A model generated the notes under the pieces. The model made no database searches and was not told the origin of the DNA. It saw nothing but the letters and a program-made list of their open reading frames with translations. This document shows, piece after piece, positions 19,032 through 28,425 of a DNA stretch of 64,000 nucleotides. The first letter of the stretch is position 1. The number at the start of each line of letters is the position of its first letter. The position numbers and the translations under genes were made by a program. Source of the stretch: Pseudomonas chlororaphis subsp. piscium (GTDB taxonomy: Bacteria > Pseudomonadota > Gammaproteobacteria > Pseudomonadales > Pseudomonadaceae). Location: the NCBI RefSeq assembly GCF_003850345.1, contig NZ_CP027707.1, positions 5,270,001 to 5,334,000 of the forward strand. Direction: 5' to 3'.

Positions 19032-19613
19032 ATGAAAGGCATGATCGTCAGTAATCCGAAACTGGAATTCCTGCGCCCTGCCCTGGAACGCTGGTTCGAT
19101 TGCATCGACCGTTACAACGCCGTGCGCGGCGATAACGAAAGCCCTTACTGGTTCGACGAAAAAGCCAACCTGGGATTGCTCTCGGCGGCAGCCTGGATGG
19201 CGGAGATGGTCACCCTGGAACACACCCCGAGCAAAAAACAGGTCGAGGACGGCAACCGCAGCGGCCGCACCGACCTGTACATCGCCACGCAGGAGGAACG
19301 CGTCTATATCCAGACCACCCAGCGCTGGCCCCGGGTCAACAGCCTGCACCTGACCCAACCGTTGCTGGATGCCGCCAGCGACGCGAAAAAAGCTAGCTAC
19401 CCCAGCGATCTGAAACTTGGCTGCCTGTTCGTCACGCCACAGAAAACCCAGCACAGCGCCACCCCGGAAGAACTGCAGGACATGGTCGACGACCTGCAAA
19501 AGGAACATTGCTGCGCCGTCGCCTGGTACTTCCCCTACGCGTACCGCAAATTGCGCAACGAAGCCGGCAACTATCACCCCGGCGTTGCCGTACTGTTCAA
19601 GGAAGCACGCTGA
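19032..19613 (+). CDS. Hypothetical protein, possible divergent PD-(D/E)XK-like fold
   Basis: A 193-residue soluble protein I cannot place in a named family. N-terminus: LEFLRPALERWFDCIDRYN, then WFDEKANLGLLSAAAW. Centrally, SGRTDLYI (Asp81) followed 12 residues later by YIQTTQRW resembles the D-x(n)-(E/Q)-x-K core of restriction-like nucleases, but the E-x-K part is altered, so catalysis is doubtful. Start ATG 19032 has AGGA upstream at a good spacing; the frame opens at 18966 in AT-rich promoter-like DNA. It lies alone between the cobalamin riboswitch and the dehydrogenase gene. Confidence 0.7.
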   Translation: MKGMIVSNPKLEFLRPALERWFDCIDRYNAVRGDNESPYWFDEKANLGLLSAAAWMAEMVTLEHTPSKKQVEDGNRSGRTDLYIATQEERVYIQTTQRWPRVNSLHLTQPLLDAASDAKKASYPSDLKLGCLFVTPQKTQHSATPEELQDMVDDLQKEHCCAVAWYFPYAYRKLRNEAGNYHPGVAVLFKEAR

Positions 19614-19685
19614 ACGGGTTGAACCATCGCCCGTCTGTGCTTCTCTATGACTACACCGACGTCGTGCATTCATAGGGAAATCAGC

Positions 19686-21005
19686 ATGCTCAAGCCTCGA
19701 TACGCAATCCTTATTACCCTCGCCACAGGCCTTGCCGCCTGTGGCGAAACCTCCACCCTCCAGGTCTCCGACGGCACCGGCCCCTCGCCGAAACTGCCCG
19801 AACCGAACAAGACCCTGTTCCCGACCGTGAACATCGCACCCGCGATCGGCTGGCCACAAGGCGCCAAACCGGTGGCCGCCGCCGGCACCCAGGTGGCCGC
19901 ATTCGCCGAGGGCCTGGACCATCCGCGCTGGTTGTATGTGCTGCCCAACGGCGACGTGCTGGTGGCGGAGACCAACGCCCCGCCCTCCCCCGATGAAGGC
20001 AAGGGTATTCGCGGCTGGATCGCCGGCAAGATCATGAGCCGTGCCGGCGCCGGCGTGCCCAGCCCAAACCGTATTACTCTGCTGCGGGACAAGGACCACG
20101 ACGGCGTGGCGGAAACCCGCACGGTGTTCCTGGAAAATCTCAACTCGCCGTTCGGCATGACCCTGGTGGGCAATGACCTGTACGTCGCCGACACCGATCG
20201 CCTGCTGCGCTTCCCCTACAAGGACGGCGACACCAAGATCAGCGCCCAGCCGACCAAGGTGGTCGACCTGCCTGGCGGCCCGCGGAATCACCACTGGACC
20301 AAAAACGTGATTGCCAGCAAAGACGGCAGCAAGCTGTACGTCACGGTCGGCTCCAACAGCAACGTCGGCGAAAACGGCATGGATCAGGAGGAAGGTCGCG
20401 CCGCCATCTGGGAAGTCGATCGCGCCACCGGCAAACAACGGATTTTCGCCTCAGGCCTGCGCAACCCCAACGGCATGGCCTGGGAACCGCAAAGTGGCAA
20501 GCTATGGACCGCGGTCAACGAGCGTGACGAGATCGGCAGCGATCTGGTGCCGGACTACATCACCTCGGTCAAGGACGGCGCCTTCTATGGCTGGCCATAC
20601 AGTTACTACGGCCAGCATGTGGATGTGCGCGTCACTCCACAGAACCCGGGCCTGGTGGCCAAGGCCATCGCCCCGGATTATGCCGTCGGCCCGCATACCG
20701 CCTCCCTGGGCCTGGCATTCGCCGAAGGCAGCACGCTGCCGGCGCCGTTCACCCATGGCGTGTTCATCGGCCAGCATGGCTCGTGGAACCGCAAGCCCCA
20801 CAGCGGCTACAAAGTGATCTTCGTGCCCTTCGCCAACGGCAAGCCGGTGGACCAACCGGTGGATGTCCTGACCGGTTTCCTCAGCGCCGACGAGAAAGCC
20901 ATGGGCCGCCCGGTCGGCGTAGTGATCGACAAGCAAGGGGATCTGCTGGTGGCCGATGATGTCGGCAACAAGGTCTGGCGCGTGTCAGCAGCCAAGGCGC
21001 AATAG
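19686..21005 (+). CDS. PQQ-type sugar (sorbosone-like) dehydrogenase lipoprotein
   Basis: A 439-residue predicted lipoprotein (signal [12 protein letters not shown] with lipobox LAAC) carrying a six-bladed propeller of the soluble glucose/sorbosone dehydrogenase family. Motifs: [67 protein letters not shown] and the closing [14 protein letters not shown]. Such proteins use PQQ with calcium to oxidise sugars or related polyols in the periplasm; the substrate is not predictable. The frame opens at 19647 but the ATG at 19686 is the one that gives a proper signal peptide. Confidence 0.88.
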   Translation: MLKPRYAILITLATGLAACGETSTLQVSDGTGPSPKLPEPNKTLFPTVNIAPAIGWPQGAKPVAAAGTQVAAFAEGLDHPRWLYVLPNGDVLVAETNAPPSPDEGKGIRGWIAGKIMSRAGAGVPSPNRITLLRDKDHDGVAETRTVFLENLNSPFGMTLVGNDLYVADTDRLLRFPYKDGDTKISAQPTKVVDLPGGPRNHHWTKNVIASKDGSKLYVTVGSNSNVGENGMDQEEGRAAIWEVDRATGKQRIFASGLRNPNGMAWEPQSGKLWTAVNERDEIGSDLVPDYITSVKDGAFYGWPYSYYGQHVDVRVTPQNPGLVAKAIAPDYAVGPHTASLGLAFAEGSTLPAPFTHGVFIGQHGSWNRKPHSGYKVIFVPFANGKPVDQPVDVLTGFLSADEKAMGRPVGVVIDKQGDLLVADDVGNKVWRVSAAKAQ

Positions 21006-21007
21006 GT

Positions 21008-21670
21008 TCAGCGCTTGCGGCACAGGGTCAAGCCGTCTCCCAGGGGCAGCAGCGACAGGTCGACACGCGGGTCATCCTTCAAGGCACGATTGAGTGCCTG
21101 GATGGCCCGGGTGTCTTCGCTCTGGGGATTCTCCTCCAGCACCCGACCGCTCCACAGCGTGTTATCGAACACCGCCAGCCCGCCCACCCGCAGCAGGCGC
21201 AGGGCACTTTCCAGATAAGCCGGGTAATTGGCCTTGTCGGCGTCGATGAAGACCAGGTCGAAACCATCCTCGCCCTCCTCCCGCTCAATGCTGGCCAAGG
21301 TCTCCAGGGCCGGCGCCAGACGCAACTCGATCCGCCCGGCGACACCCGCTTCCTGCCAGTAGCGGCGCGCGGTGGCGTTGTAGTCTCCCGGGATGTCACA
21401 GCAGATCAACTGGCCATCCTCCGGCAAGGCCGCGGCTATGGACAAGGCGCTGTAGCCGGTGAAAGTCCCCACCTCCAGCACACGCCTGGCACCGATCAGT
21501 TTGATCAGCAAGGCGAGGAACTGCCCCTGCTCGGGCGCCACCTGCCAGCGCGCCATGGGCAGCGCCTGGGTTTCGTCGCGCAGACGGCGCAGCAACGGCG
21601 TTTCGCGCAGGGAAACGTCGAGCAGGTAGTGATAGAGGGCGTCGTCGAGGTTGAGGGTACGAGCGGTCAT
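21008..21670 (-). CDS. SAM-dependent O-methyltransferase (family 3)
   Basis: A 220-residue caffeoyl-CoA/catechol-type O-methyltransferase. SAM-binding motif I is VLEVGTFTGYSALSIAAAL; the metal-binding acidic positions are in DLVFIDADKANYPAYLE and FDNTLWSGRV. It is convergent with the dehydrogenase gene, with 2 bp between stops. The acceptor substrate is unknown; no linked pathway genes are nearby. Confidence 0.9.
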   Translation of the reverse strand: MTARTLNLDDALYHYLLDVSLRETPLLRRLRDETQALPMARWQVAPEQGQFLALLIKLIGARRVLEVGTFTGYSALSIAAALPEDGQLICCDIPGDYNATARRYWQEAGVAGRIELRLAPALETLASIEREEGEDGFDLVFIDADKANYPAYLESALRLLRVGGLAVFDNTLWSGRVLEENPQSEDTRAIQALNRALKDDPRVDLSLLPLGDGLTLCRKR

Positions 21671-21695
21671 GACAACCTCGACGCAGAGATGGAAC

Positions 21696-22229
21696 CTAAG
21701 GGTTGTGCGCCAGATGCTCTGGCTGCAGCACGCGCTTGGCGCTCAGGTAGGCTTTTTGCCAATAGGCCTTGGACAGGCTGTCCAGCTTCACCGTACCGCC
21801 GGTGGCCGGCGCATGGACGAAGCGGCCTTCGCCGACATAGATGCCCGCGTGGCTGACCTGAGAACCGCCATTGGTGGCAAAAAATATCAGGTCGCCGGTC
21901 TGCAAGGCGTTCTTGCCGACATTCGGTGCACGCATGCCGATCATTTCGCGGGTCGAGCGCGGTAGCGAGATACCGGCCGCGTCGCGATAGACGTAACCGA
22001 TCAGGCCACTGCAATCGAATCCGGAGTCCGGTGTGTTGCCGCCCCAGCGATAAGGCGTGCCCACCAGGCCCAACGCACGAAACAGCACGTCTTCGGCAGC
22101 CGGCGAGAAGGTCTGGGGAGTATTGAAAACGGGAGCACGTACCACAGGCGCGGGAGGCGGGGTACGACTGGCGCACGCGCTGAGTAGCGCGGCGAGAACG
22201 ATCAATGCGAGGCGGGCCGACGTCGACAT
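21696..22229 (-). CDS. NlpC/P60 family lipoprotein (putative peptidoglycan endopeptidase), copy 1
   Basis: A 177-residue outer-membrane lipoprotein candidate (lipobox LSAC in VLAALLSACASR). The NlpC/P60 catalytic triad is visible: Cys in DSGFDCSGLIGYVY, His in SHAGIYVGEG, and His in FVHAPATGG. Such enzymes cut peptide cross-links in peptidoglycan. It follows a paralogue of the same domain type upstream; a strong terminator separates the two, so they are independent units. Confidence 0.92.
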   Translation of the reverse strand: MSTSARLALIVLAALLSACASRTPPPAPVVRAPVFNTPQTFSPAAEDVLFRALGLVGTPYRWGGNTPDSGFDCSGLIGYVYRDAAGISLPRSTREMIGMRAPNVGKNALQTGDLIFFATNGGSQVSHAGIYVGEGRFVHAPATGGTVKLDSLSKAYWQKAYLSAKRVLQPEHLAHNP

Positions 22230-22280
22230 ATGCAGAACAATCCTGATCTGGATGCGGCTTTCTCTGCCGTGAGGCCGAAA

Positions 22281-22316
22281 ACAAAACCGCGTAAGCAGGG
22301 CTTACGCGGTTAGTTT
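22281..22316 (-). terminator. Terminator between the two NlpC/P60 genes
   Basis: Perfect 12-bp stem AACCGCGTAAGC / GCTTACGCGGTT with a 3-base loop, followed on the minus strand by TTTGTTTT; it ends the transcript of the upstream paralogue. Confidence 0.85.
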
Positions 22317-22394
22317 TCAACAATAGATCAGGATTCTAGCGTCTACGCGCCAAACTTCAAGTAAGACTTTAACTTCACCTTACAAAAAGTCCGC

Positions 22395-23018
22395 TTACTT
22401 GCGTGCGGTGACCACGGTCGGGGCCATGGCGAGGGCGCGCTTGGCTTCGATGAAGGTCTTGCTCCAGTAGCTGTCGCCCAGGCTGTCCACTCGCACACCA
22501 CCGCTGCGGCGGCTGCTGGAATGGATGAACTGGTCGTCGCCCAGGTAGATGCCAGCGTGGCTTACACGACCGCGACGGCCATTGGTGGCGAAGAACAACA
22601 GATCGCCCGGCTGCAGCTTGTTACGCGCAACCAGCGGAGCGTTAACGTTGATCATTTCACGGGTGGAGCGCGGCAGATTCATGCCGGCTTCTTCACGGAA
22701 CAGGTAGCCGATGAAACCGCTGCAATCGAAACCGGCTTCAGAGGTACCGCCGAAACGGTAACGGGTACCGATCAGGGACATGCCACGTTCGAGGATACTG
22801 TCAGCCAGCACTGGCAGCTGGTAAGGCTTGCTGTCAGCGAACTCGGCGAGTTCTTTTTCGGTTGCCAGCTCTTCCTGGAAAATAGCGGAAGACTGGGCTT
22901 TGGAAGAGTTTTGAACCTGTTGTTGCTGCTCTTGTTGGCTCACCGGAGAGTGGGTGGCGCAACCAAACAACAGGGTGACGAGTGCAAGAGGCACGAGGGG
23001 TGCGAAGCGCTTCAGCAT
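22395..23018 (-). CDS. NlpC/P60 family lipoprotein (Spr/MepS-like), copy 2
   Basis: A 207-residue lipoprotein (lipobox LFGC) with a Gln-rich linker (SQQEQQQQVQ) then the NlpC/P60 domain: Cys in EAGFDCSGFIGYLF, His in VSHAGIYLGDDQ and His in FIHSSSRRSGG. Closest in layout to MepS/Spr, the DD-endopeptidase that opens peptidoglycan for growth. ATG 23018 is used since the upstream GTG adds only two residues. Its codon use is more even than that of copy 1, consistent with higher expression. Confidence 0.9.
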   Translation of the reverse strand: MLKRFAPLVPLALVTLLFGCATHSPVSQQEQQQQVQNSSKAQSSAIFQEELATEKELAEFADSKPYQLPVLADSILERGMSLIGTRYRFGGTSEAGFDCSGFIGYLFREEAGMNLPRSTREMINVNAPLVARNKLQPGDLLFFATNGRRGRVSHAGIYLGDDQFIHSSSRRSGGVRVDSLGDSYWSKTFIEAKRALAMAPTVVTARK

Positions 23019-23230
23019 GGGCACGACCGTGGCTTAAAGTTATAAAGAAGCCGCGACTATGCCTTCTATCGCTCTAATTTGCAAATTCAATCGATTGAAA
23101 TGTGACTTATCGGTTTCTACTCAACATCTAAGGCCTTAAGCCCATTTTAAACGCACGCGCCTCTGGAACTGCTTCCGAAGCGGGGTTTCTGGCGCCTGAA
23201 ATATGCCAAAAAGCCACTACTGCCCGCGGT

Positions 23231-23935
23231 TTACCAGCCCAGGGTTTCTTTGAGGAAGGGAATGGTCAGCTTGCGCTGAGCCTGCAAGGACGCCTGATCG
23301 AGGCGCTCCAGCAGCTCGAACAAGGCGCTCATGCTGCGAGTACCGCGAGTCAGGATAAAGTGCCCGACTTCGTCGGTCAGGTGCAGCCCGCGACGCGAGG
23401 CACGCAACTGCAACGCACGCAATTTGTCTTCGTCGGAGAGCGGACGCATCTGGAAGATCAGTGCCAGGGTCAGGCGGGATTTGAGGTCCGCCAGCTTCAC
23501 CGGTAGCTCCCGTGGAGAGGTCGAAGCCGCGATCAACAGGCGCCGGCCACTGTCGCGCAGGCGGTTGAACAGATGAAACAGCGCCTCTTCCCAGTCAGCC
23601 TTGCCCGCCACCGCTTGCAAGTCATCCAGGCAGACCAGTTCGTACTGTTCCAGGTTGTCGAGGATTTCGATGCCGCGATCCAGCAATTCCGCCAGAGGCA
23701 AATAGACCGCTGGCTCCCCCAACTGCTCGAACCGCAGGCAGGCCGCCTGCAGCAAGTGCGTACGCCCTACCCCATCCTTGCCCCAGAGGTAGATCAGGCT
23801 TTCGGTCCAGCCGGCGTCGGCTTCGCAAAGCCGCTCGACATAGCCGAGTGCAGCGGCATTGGCGCCTGGGTAGTAGTTGATGAAGGTGGCGTCATCACGC
23901 AGACGCACACCTAGGGGCAGCTGAATCGGTTTCAT
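23231..23935 (-). CDS. hda: DnaA regulatory inactivator Hda
   Basis: A 234-residue AAA+ protein related to DnaA domain III. The N-terminal MKPIQLPLGVRL holds the QLxL beta-clamp-binding motif. A degenerate Walker A (LWGKDGVGRTHLLQA), Walker B (LVCLDDLQAVAG), sensor 1 (LLIAASTSPRELP) and the arginine-finger region (LKSRLTLALIFQM) follow. With the clamp, Hda promotes ATP hydrolysis on DnaA to prevent re-initiation. It stands alone between a 212-bp and a 228-bp gap. Confidence 0.94.
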   Translation of the reverse strand: MKPIQLPLGVRLRDDATFINYYPGANAAALGYVERLCEADAGWTESLIYLWGKDGVGRTHLLQAACLRFEQLGEPAVYLPLAELLDRGIEILDNLEQYELVCLDDLQAVAGKADWEEALFHLFNRLRDSGRRLLIAASTSPRELPVKLADLKSRLTLALIFQMRPLSDEDKLRALQLRASRRGLHLTDEVGHFILTRGTRSMSALFELLERLDQASLQAQRKLTIPFLKETLGW

Positions 23936-24163
23936 GCTGACTGAACAGTTCCAAACGAACCGTTAGTGGCCTCTGTGTAAAGTTTGCAAAGTTTATACCC
24001 GTGACGCCGGGCGCACAATGCAACAGACCACAAGCAAAATCAAAGGTTTGCGTTAGCCTGGTGAAATCACGGGGGGATCTTTGACGGTGGATGTGACAGC
24101 TCTAAAGGCTCTCGCAGGCACCCGCCTGAAACGCGGGCGCCCCAAAAGCACAAACGGTAGGCG

Positions 24164-25237
24164 TTACTGCTCGGACTCCTCTACACCGCTATAGATGTCC
24201 GAATCCTTGTACAAGTCGTGCACATGGCGCACCAGCACCATGATCACAGCCGCCACCGGCAAGGCCAGCAGGATGCCGGTGAAACCGAACAGCTCGCCCC
24301 CGGCGAGAATCGCGAAGATCACCGCCACCGGGTGCAAGCCGATGCGGTCGCCCACCAGCAAGGGGGTCAGCACCATGCCCTCCAGGGCCTGGCCGACCAT
24401 GAACACTGCCACGATACCGATCATCGGGTACAGGTCGCCGCCGAACTGGAACAACCCGGCAATCAGTGCCGCGCCGATGCCGATGACAAACCCCATGTAC
24501 GGCACTATGGCCGCCAGGCCGGCAATCAAGCCGATCAACAGGCCCAGCTCGAGCCCGACCAGCATCAGGCCGGCGGCATAGATCATTCCCAGAGCGACCA
24601 TTACCAGCAGCTGGCCACGGACGAACGCCCCCAGCACTTCATGACATTCCCCGGCCAGGGCCACCACCCGCTCCTCGCGATCACGGGGCAACAAGCTGCG
24701 GATCTTCGCCATCATCAGGTCCCAGTCGCGCAGCAGGTAAAAACTGACCACTGGAATCAGCACCAGGTTGGCCAGCCAGCCGATCAGCGCCAGGCTGGAG
24801 GCCGTTGCCTGGCTCAGGACCACGCCGACGATATCGGTGGTCTGCCCCATGTGCTCGCTGATCGCCGCCTTGACCTTGTCGAACTTCCAGAAACCGTCGG
24901 ACAAGCCCAGCTTGGACTGCGCCCAGGGCATCGCCGTGTGCTGCAACCAGTCGAGCATCTGCGGCGCCAGTTCGTACAGGCGCAGCAGCTGCTTGGCGAG
25001 CATGGGCACCAGCACCAGCAGCAACGCCATGACGATCAGGGTGAACAGGGCAAATACCGCCACCACACCCCAGGTACGTGACAAGCCGAGCTTCTCCAGA
25101 CGGTCCACCAGCGGATCGAACAGATAGGCCAACAGCAAAGCCACCAGGAACGGGGTCAGGATCGGATGCAGCAGGTACACAAACCCACAGAGCAGGACCA
25201 GCCCACCCAACCAGACCCAACGACGCGTATCAGCCAT
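24164..25237 (-). CDS. AI-2E family (PerM-type) inner-membrane permease
   Basis: A 357-residue membrane protein with about 7-8 hydrophobic helices. Family motifs: FLVALLLAYLFDPLVDRLEKLGLSR near the N-terminus, IVPYMGFVIGIGAALIAGLF and LTPLLVGDRIGLHPVAVIFAILAGGELFGFTGILLALP near the C-terminus. The family includes TqsA and sodium-proton antiporters; substrate cannot be inferred. Start ATG 25237 is preceded by GGAG; the upstream in-frame codon overlaps it. Downstream of the DUF2066 gene by 36 bp, so likely one transcript. Confidence 0.9.
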   Translation of the reverse strand: MADTRRWVWLGGLVLLCGFVYLLHPILTPFLVALLLAYLFDPLVDRLEKLGLSRTWGVVAVFALFTLIVMALLLVLVPMLAKQLLRLYELAPQMLDWLQHTAMPWAQSKLGLSDGFWKFDKVKAAISEHMGQTTDIVGVVLSQATASSLALIGWLANLVLIPVVSFYLLRDWDLMMAKIRSLLPRDREERVVALAGECHEVLGAFVRGQLLVMVALGMIYAAGLMLVGLELGLLIGLIAGLAAIVPYMGFVIGIGAALIAGLFQFGGDLYPMIGIVAVFMVGQALEGMVLTPLLVGDRIGLHPVAVIFAILAGGELFGFTGILLALPVAAVIMVLVRHVHDLYKDSDIYSGVEESEQ

Positions 25238-25273
25238 GAACCACTCCATTGCTTCTATATAAAGAAAGAAAAC

Positions 25274-26311
25274 CTACCAGCGAAAACGCAGCTGCGCGGC
25301 CGGTGCGGGCGCGGGCGCGGGTGTCGCGCCTTCGACAGCCGGCTGGACAGGCGCGGCGCCCGCCGGGACTTCCTGCAACCGGGCCAGGCTCAGTTGCGCG
25401 CGCAATTGCTCGGCGCTGCCGCTGACCCGGTACACCGAGCGATCGCCATCGACGCTCTGCAAACGCCCGCCGAAAGGTTCGAGCAGACGGCCCAACGCCG
25501 CATAACGCTCCAGGTTCATGCCCTGCACTTCCAGCAACTGCTCGCTGGATGCCCCCGGTTTGACCACGAAACGCGGCGCCAGGCGCTGGCTGACCGCCAA
25601 CAGCACGGCATCGGCCAAGGCCGGCACATCAGCTCCCTGGACGCTGCCCTGCTCCTTCTGGTCACCCAGCCACAGGCGCCATTTGGCCTGCCACTGACCG
25701 CCGTCTTCACTGGCATGCACCGCCAGCAGGGCGTCCGCACCGTAACGCTCCGACGCGGCGCGCAATGGCGCCGGATCGGAACCTTCGAGATTCGGCGCCG
25801 TGGCGACAATCTGCTCATTCAGGTCAGCCAGCGGCAAACGCAGCGGCAAGCCGCGATGCAGGGCCGCACGACGCAATGGCGTAGCGCTGGCCTGGCCATC
25901 GCCCACCAGGCTGGAACCTTCGCTGGAGTCGGTCAGCCACCAGCCGAGAATCGATGGGCGATTGCTGCCCCACAGGGACAAGCCAGCCTGGCGCAACGCC
26001 CGATCGGTACTGGCCGGATCGAAGTCGACCTGCAGGCTCTCGGGAGGACCGGCATCGTAGCCGTACTGGCTGATGATCTGCTGCGGGTCCTTGCGGATCG
26101 CCGCCAGCCCCGGGTTCTGCAGGGCCTTGCTATCGCCTGTCAGGCGCAATACCAGGGTTTCCAGGGCCCGCCGGGTGGCCTGATCGCGCTCGCCAGGGGC
26201 CTGGCTGCTGACCGGCTCGCGGACCTGATACAGGTTATTGAGGGTTTCGGCATGACTCGCCAGGCTGACCAATGACAAACAGCCCACAAACAGAAATTTA
26301 CCCAAACGCAT
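25274..26311 (-). CDS. DUF2066 domain secreted protein
   Basis: A 345-residue protein with a signal peptide (KFLFVGCLSLVSLASHA) and a DUF2066-like body (LYQVREPVSSQ, ALETLVLRLTGD, ISQYGYDA). The C-terminal tail is Ala/Pro-rich ([15 protein letters not shown]). Function is unknown; it is found next to the AI-2E permease and purM in Pseudomonas, as I recall. ATG 26311 is chosen because it starts the signal peptide; ATG 26353 would add 14 residues with no better ribosome site. Confidence 0.8.
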   Translation of the reverse strand: MRLGKFLFVGCLSLVSLASHAETLNNLYQVREPVSSQAPGERDQATRRALETLVLRLTGDSKALQNPGLAAIRKDPQQIISQYGYDAGPPESLQVDFDPASTDRALRQAGLSLWGSNRPSILGWWLTDSSEGSSLVGDGQASATPLRRAALHRGLPLRLPLADLNEQIVATAPNLEGSDPAPLRAASERYGADALLAVHASEDGGQWQAKWRLWLGDQKEQGSVQGADVPALADAVLLAVSQRLAPRFVVKPGASSEQLLEVQGMNLERYAALGRLLEPFGGRLQSVDGDRSVYRVSGSAEQLRAQLSLARLQEVPAGAAPVQPAVEGATPAPAPAPAAQLRFRW

Positions 26312-26696
26312 GGAAGATTCCCGACGACAAAAGGCGGCTGGAACAGACCGCATGAACAGGATTGATCCAGGCTGTGACCACAAAGCCCAGGCAAACATTC
26401 ACCCGATCGATGGAAGTTTTCGTGCTGTCATAACGACAGCGGATACAAGGCTATACCTTATACAGCCCTGTGCGACGCGATCGACACGCGCAATTGCGGT
26501 TTTTTTTAAGCGGATATGCCCTACCCGTCGGCCCGAGGATGGCCGCTACACCTCAAGCCTGATAAAATCGCGCGCCTTCGCAGACCGGCAACAGCCGGGG
26601 TCGCTGAAATGATTGCGCGGCATTGCCGCCGCGACTGTTTCAATGGCCTCCCTGGACTCGGTCGATACCCCTGAATCCCCCCTAAAGGCCTGGATC
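26312..26696. other. Divergent intergenic region, DUF2066 gene / purM
   Basis: 385 bp without a supported gene. It contains a T8 tract followed by TAAGCGG near 26500 and a promoter-like TGATAAAATCGCG at about 26560-26573 reading toward purM. No binding site for a known purine regulator is recognised. Confidence 0.4.
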
Positions 26697-27755
26697 ATGA
26701 GCAAGCAACCCTCCCTGAGCTACAAAGACGCCGGTGTAGACATCGACGCCGGTGAAGCATTGGTCGAACGCATCAAGAGCGTCGCCAAGCGCACTGCGCG
26801 CCCGGAAGTCATGGGCGGCCTGGGCGGTTTCGGCGCCCTCTGCGAAATCCCGGCCGGCTACAAGCAGCCAGTGCTGGTCTCCGGCACCGACGGCGTGGGC
26901 ACCAAGCTGCGCCTGGCACTGAACCTGAACAAGCACGACAGCATCGGCCAGGACCTGGTCGCCATGTGCGTCAACGACCTGGTGGTCTGCGGTGCCGAGC
27001 CGCTGTTCTTCCTCGACTACTACGCCACCGGCAAACTGAACGTCGACGTTGCCGCCACCGTGGTCACCGGCATCGGTGCAGGCTGCGAACTGGCTGGCTG
27101 CTCCCTGGTTGGCGGTGAAACCGCTGAAATGCCAGGCATGTACGAAGGCGAAGACTACGACCTGGCCGGTTTCTGCGTCGGCGTGGTGGAAAAAGCCGAA
27201 ATCATCGACGGCTCCAAGGTGGCTACCGGTGATGCCCTGCTCGCCCTGCCGTCTTCCGGCCCGCACTCCAACGGCTACTCGCTGATCCGCAAGATCATCG
27301 AAGTCTCCGGTGCCGACATCGAAACCGTCCAGCTCGACGGCAAGCCGCTGACCGAACTGCTGATGGCCCCGACCCGCATCTACGTCAAGCCACTGCTCAA
27401 GCTGATCAAGGACACTGGCGCAGTCAAAGCCATGGCCCACATCACCGGCGGCGGCCTGCTGGACAACATCCCGCGCGTTCTGCCAAAAGGCGCCCAGGCC
27501 GTGGTCGACGTAGCCAGCTGGCAGCGTCCGGCGGTATTCGACTGGCTGCAGGAGAAGGGCAACGTCGAAGAACACGAAATGCACCGCGTGCTGAACTGCG
27601 GCGTGGGCATGGTGATCTGCGTGGCTCAGGAGCATGTTGAAACGGCCCTGAACGTCCTGCGCGAAGCCGGCGAACAGCCTTGGGTCATTGGTCAGATCGC
27701 TAGCGCCGCCGAAGGCGCTGCCCAGGTCGAGCTGAAAAACCTCAAGGCACATTGA
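26697..27755 (+). CDS. purM: Phosphoribosylformylglycinamidine cyclo-ligase (AIR synthetase)
   Basis: A 352-residue cytosolic enzyme of purine synthesis that closes the imidazole ring to give AIR. Motifs: [58 protein letters not shown] and [16 protein letters not shown]. Start ATG 26697; the upstream frame from 26613 is leader. Its stop overlaps the purN start by one base (TGATG), the classic purMN pair, and codon use is strongly biased as for a highly expressed gene. Confidence 0.97.
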   Translation: MSKQPSLSYKDAGVDIDAGEALVERIKSVAKRTARPEVMGGLGGFGALCEIPAGYKQPVLVSGTDGVGTKLRLALNLNKHDSIGQDLVAMCVNDLVVCGAEPLFFLDYYATGKLNVDVAATVVTGIGAGCELAGCSLVGGETAEMPGMYEGEDYDLAGFCVGVVEKAEIIDGSKVATGDALLALPSSGPHSNGYSLIRKIIEVSGADIETVQLDGKPLTELLMAPTRIYVKPLLKLIKDTGAVKAMAHITGGGLLDNIPRVLPKGAQAVVDVASWQRPAVFDWLQEKGNVEEHEMHRVLNCGVGMVICVAQEHVETALNVLREAGEQPWVIGQIASAAEGAAQVELKNLKAH

Positions 27756-28417
27756 TGCAAGAGCCGATGCCCGCCACCTGTGATGTAGTGGTGCTGTTGT
27801 CCGGTACCGGCAGCAACTTGCAGGCCCTGATCGACAGCACCCGGGCCGACGACAGCCCGGTGCGCATCCGCGCGGTGATTTCCAACCGCGCCGATGCCTA
27901 CGGCCTGCAACGCGCCCAGGACGCGGGTATCGATACCCGCGCCCTCGATCACAAGGCATTCGAAGGCCGCGAGGCCTTCGATGCCGCGCTGATCGAACTG
28001 ATCGATGCCTTCCAGCCCAAGCTCGTGGTGCTTGCCGGATTCATGCGCATTCTCAGCGCGGACTTCGTGCGGCACTATCAGGGTCGCCTGCTCAATATCC
28101 ATCCTTCGCTGCTACCCAAATACAAGGGGTTACACACTCATCAGCGAGCGCTGGAGGCCGGAGACACCGAGCACGGCTGCAGCGTGCACTTTGTGACAGA
28201 GGAACTCGATGGCGGACCACTGGTCGTACAGGCAGTGATCCCGGTAGAGTTGCACGACTCGCCGCAAAGCCTGGCGCAGCGGGTCCACGTCCAGGAACAC
28301 CGGATTTACCCGATGGCCGTACGCTGGTTTGCCGAAGGTCGACTCACACTCGGCGAACAGGGTGCTTTACTGGATGGTCAGTTACTGGCCGCCAGTGGCC
28401 ACTTGATTCGTAATTAG
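27755..28417 (+). CDS. purN: Phosphoribosylglycinamide formyltransferase
   Basis: A 220-residue enzyme that transfers a formyl group from 10-formyl-THF to GAR. Motifs: LLSGTGSNLQALID (phosphate loop), VVLAGFMRIL, NIHPSLLPKYKGLHTHQRAL with the catalytic Asn-His, and the Asp region EELDGGPLVVQA. Translationally coupled to purM, then 8 bp to the DUF3108 gene. Confidence 0.97.
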   Translation: MQEPMPATCDVVVLLSGTGSNLQALIDSTRADDSPVRIRAVISNRADAYGLQRAQDAGIDTRALDHKAFEGREAFDAALIELIDAFQPKLVVLAGFMRILSADFVRHYQGRLLNIHPSLLPKYKGLHTHQRALEAGDTEHGCSVHFVTEELDGGPLVVQAVIPVELHDSPQSLAQRVHVQEHRIYPMAVRWFAEGRLTLGEQGALLDGQLLAASGHLIRN

Positions 28418-28425
28418 GAGATTTT

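Noticed and set aside
18972..20438. 488-aa minus-strand frame across the hypothetical and dehydrogenase genes
   Set aside because: Spans two real plus-strand genes and their gap; composition is typical of shadows.
24100..24160. GC-rich imperfect hairpin after hda, before the AI-2E gene stop
   Set aside because: Imperfect stem with no T-run; not called as a terminator.
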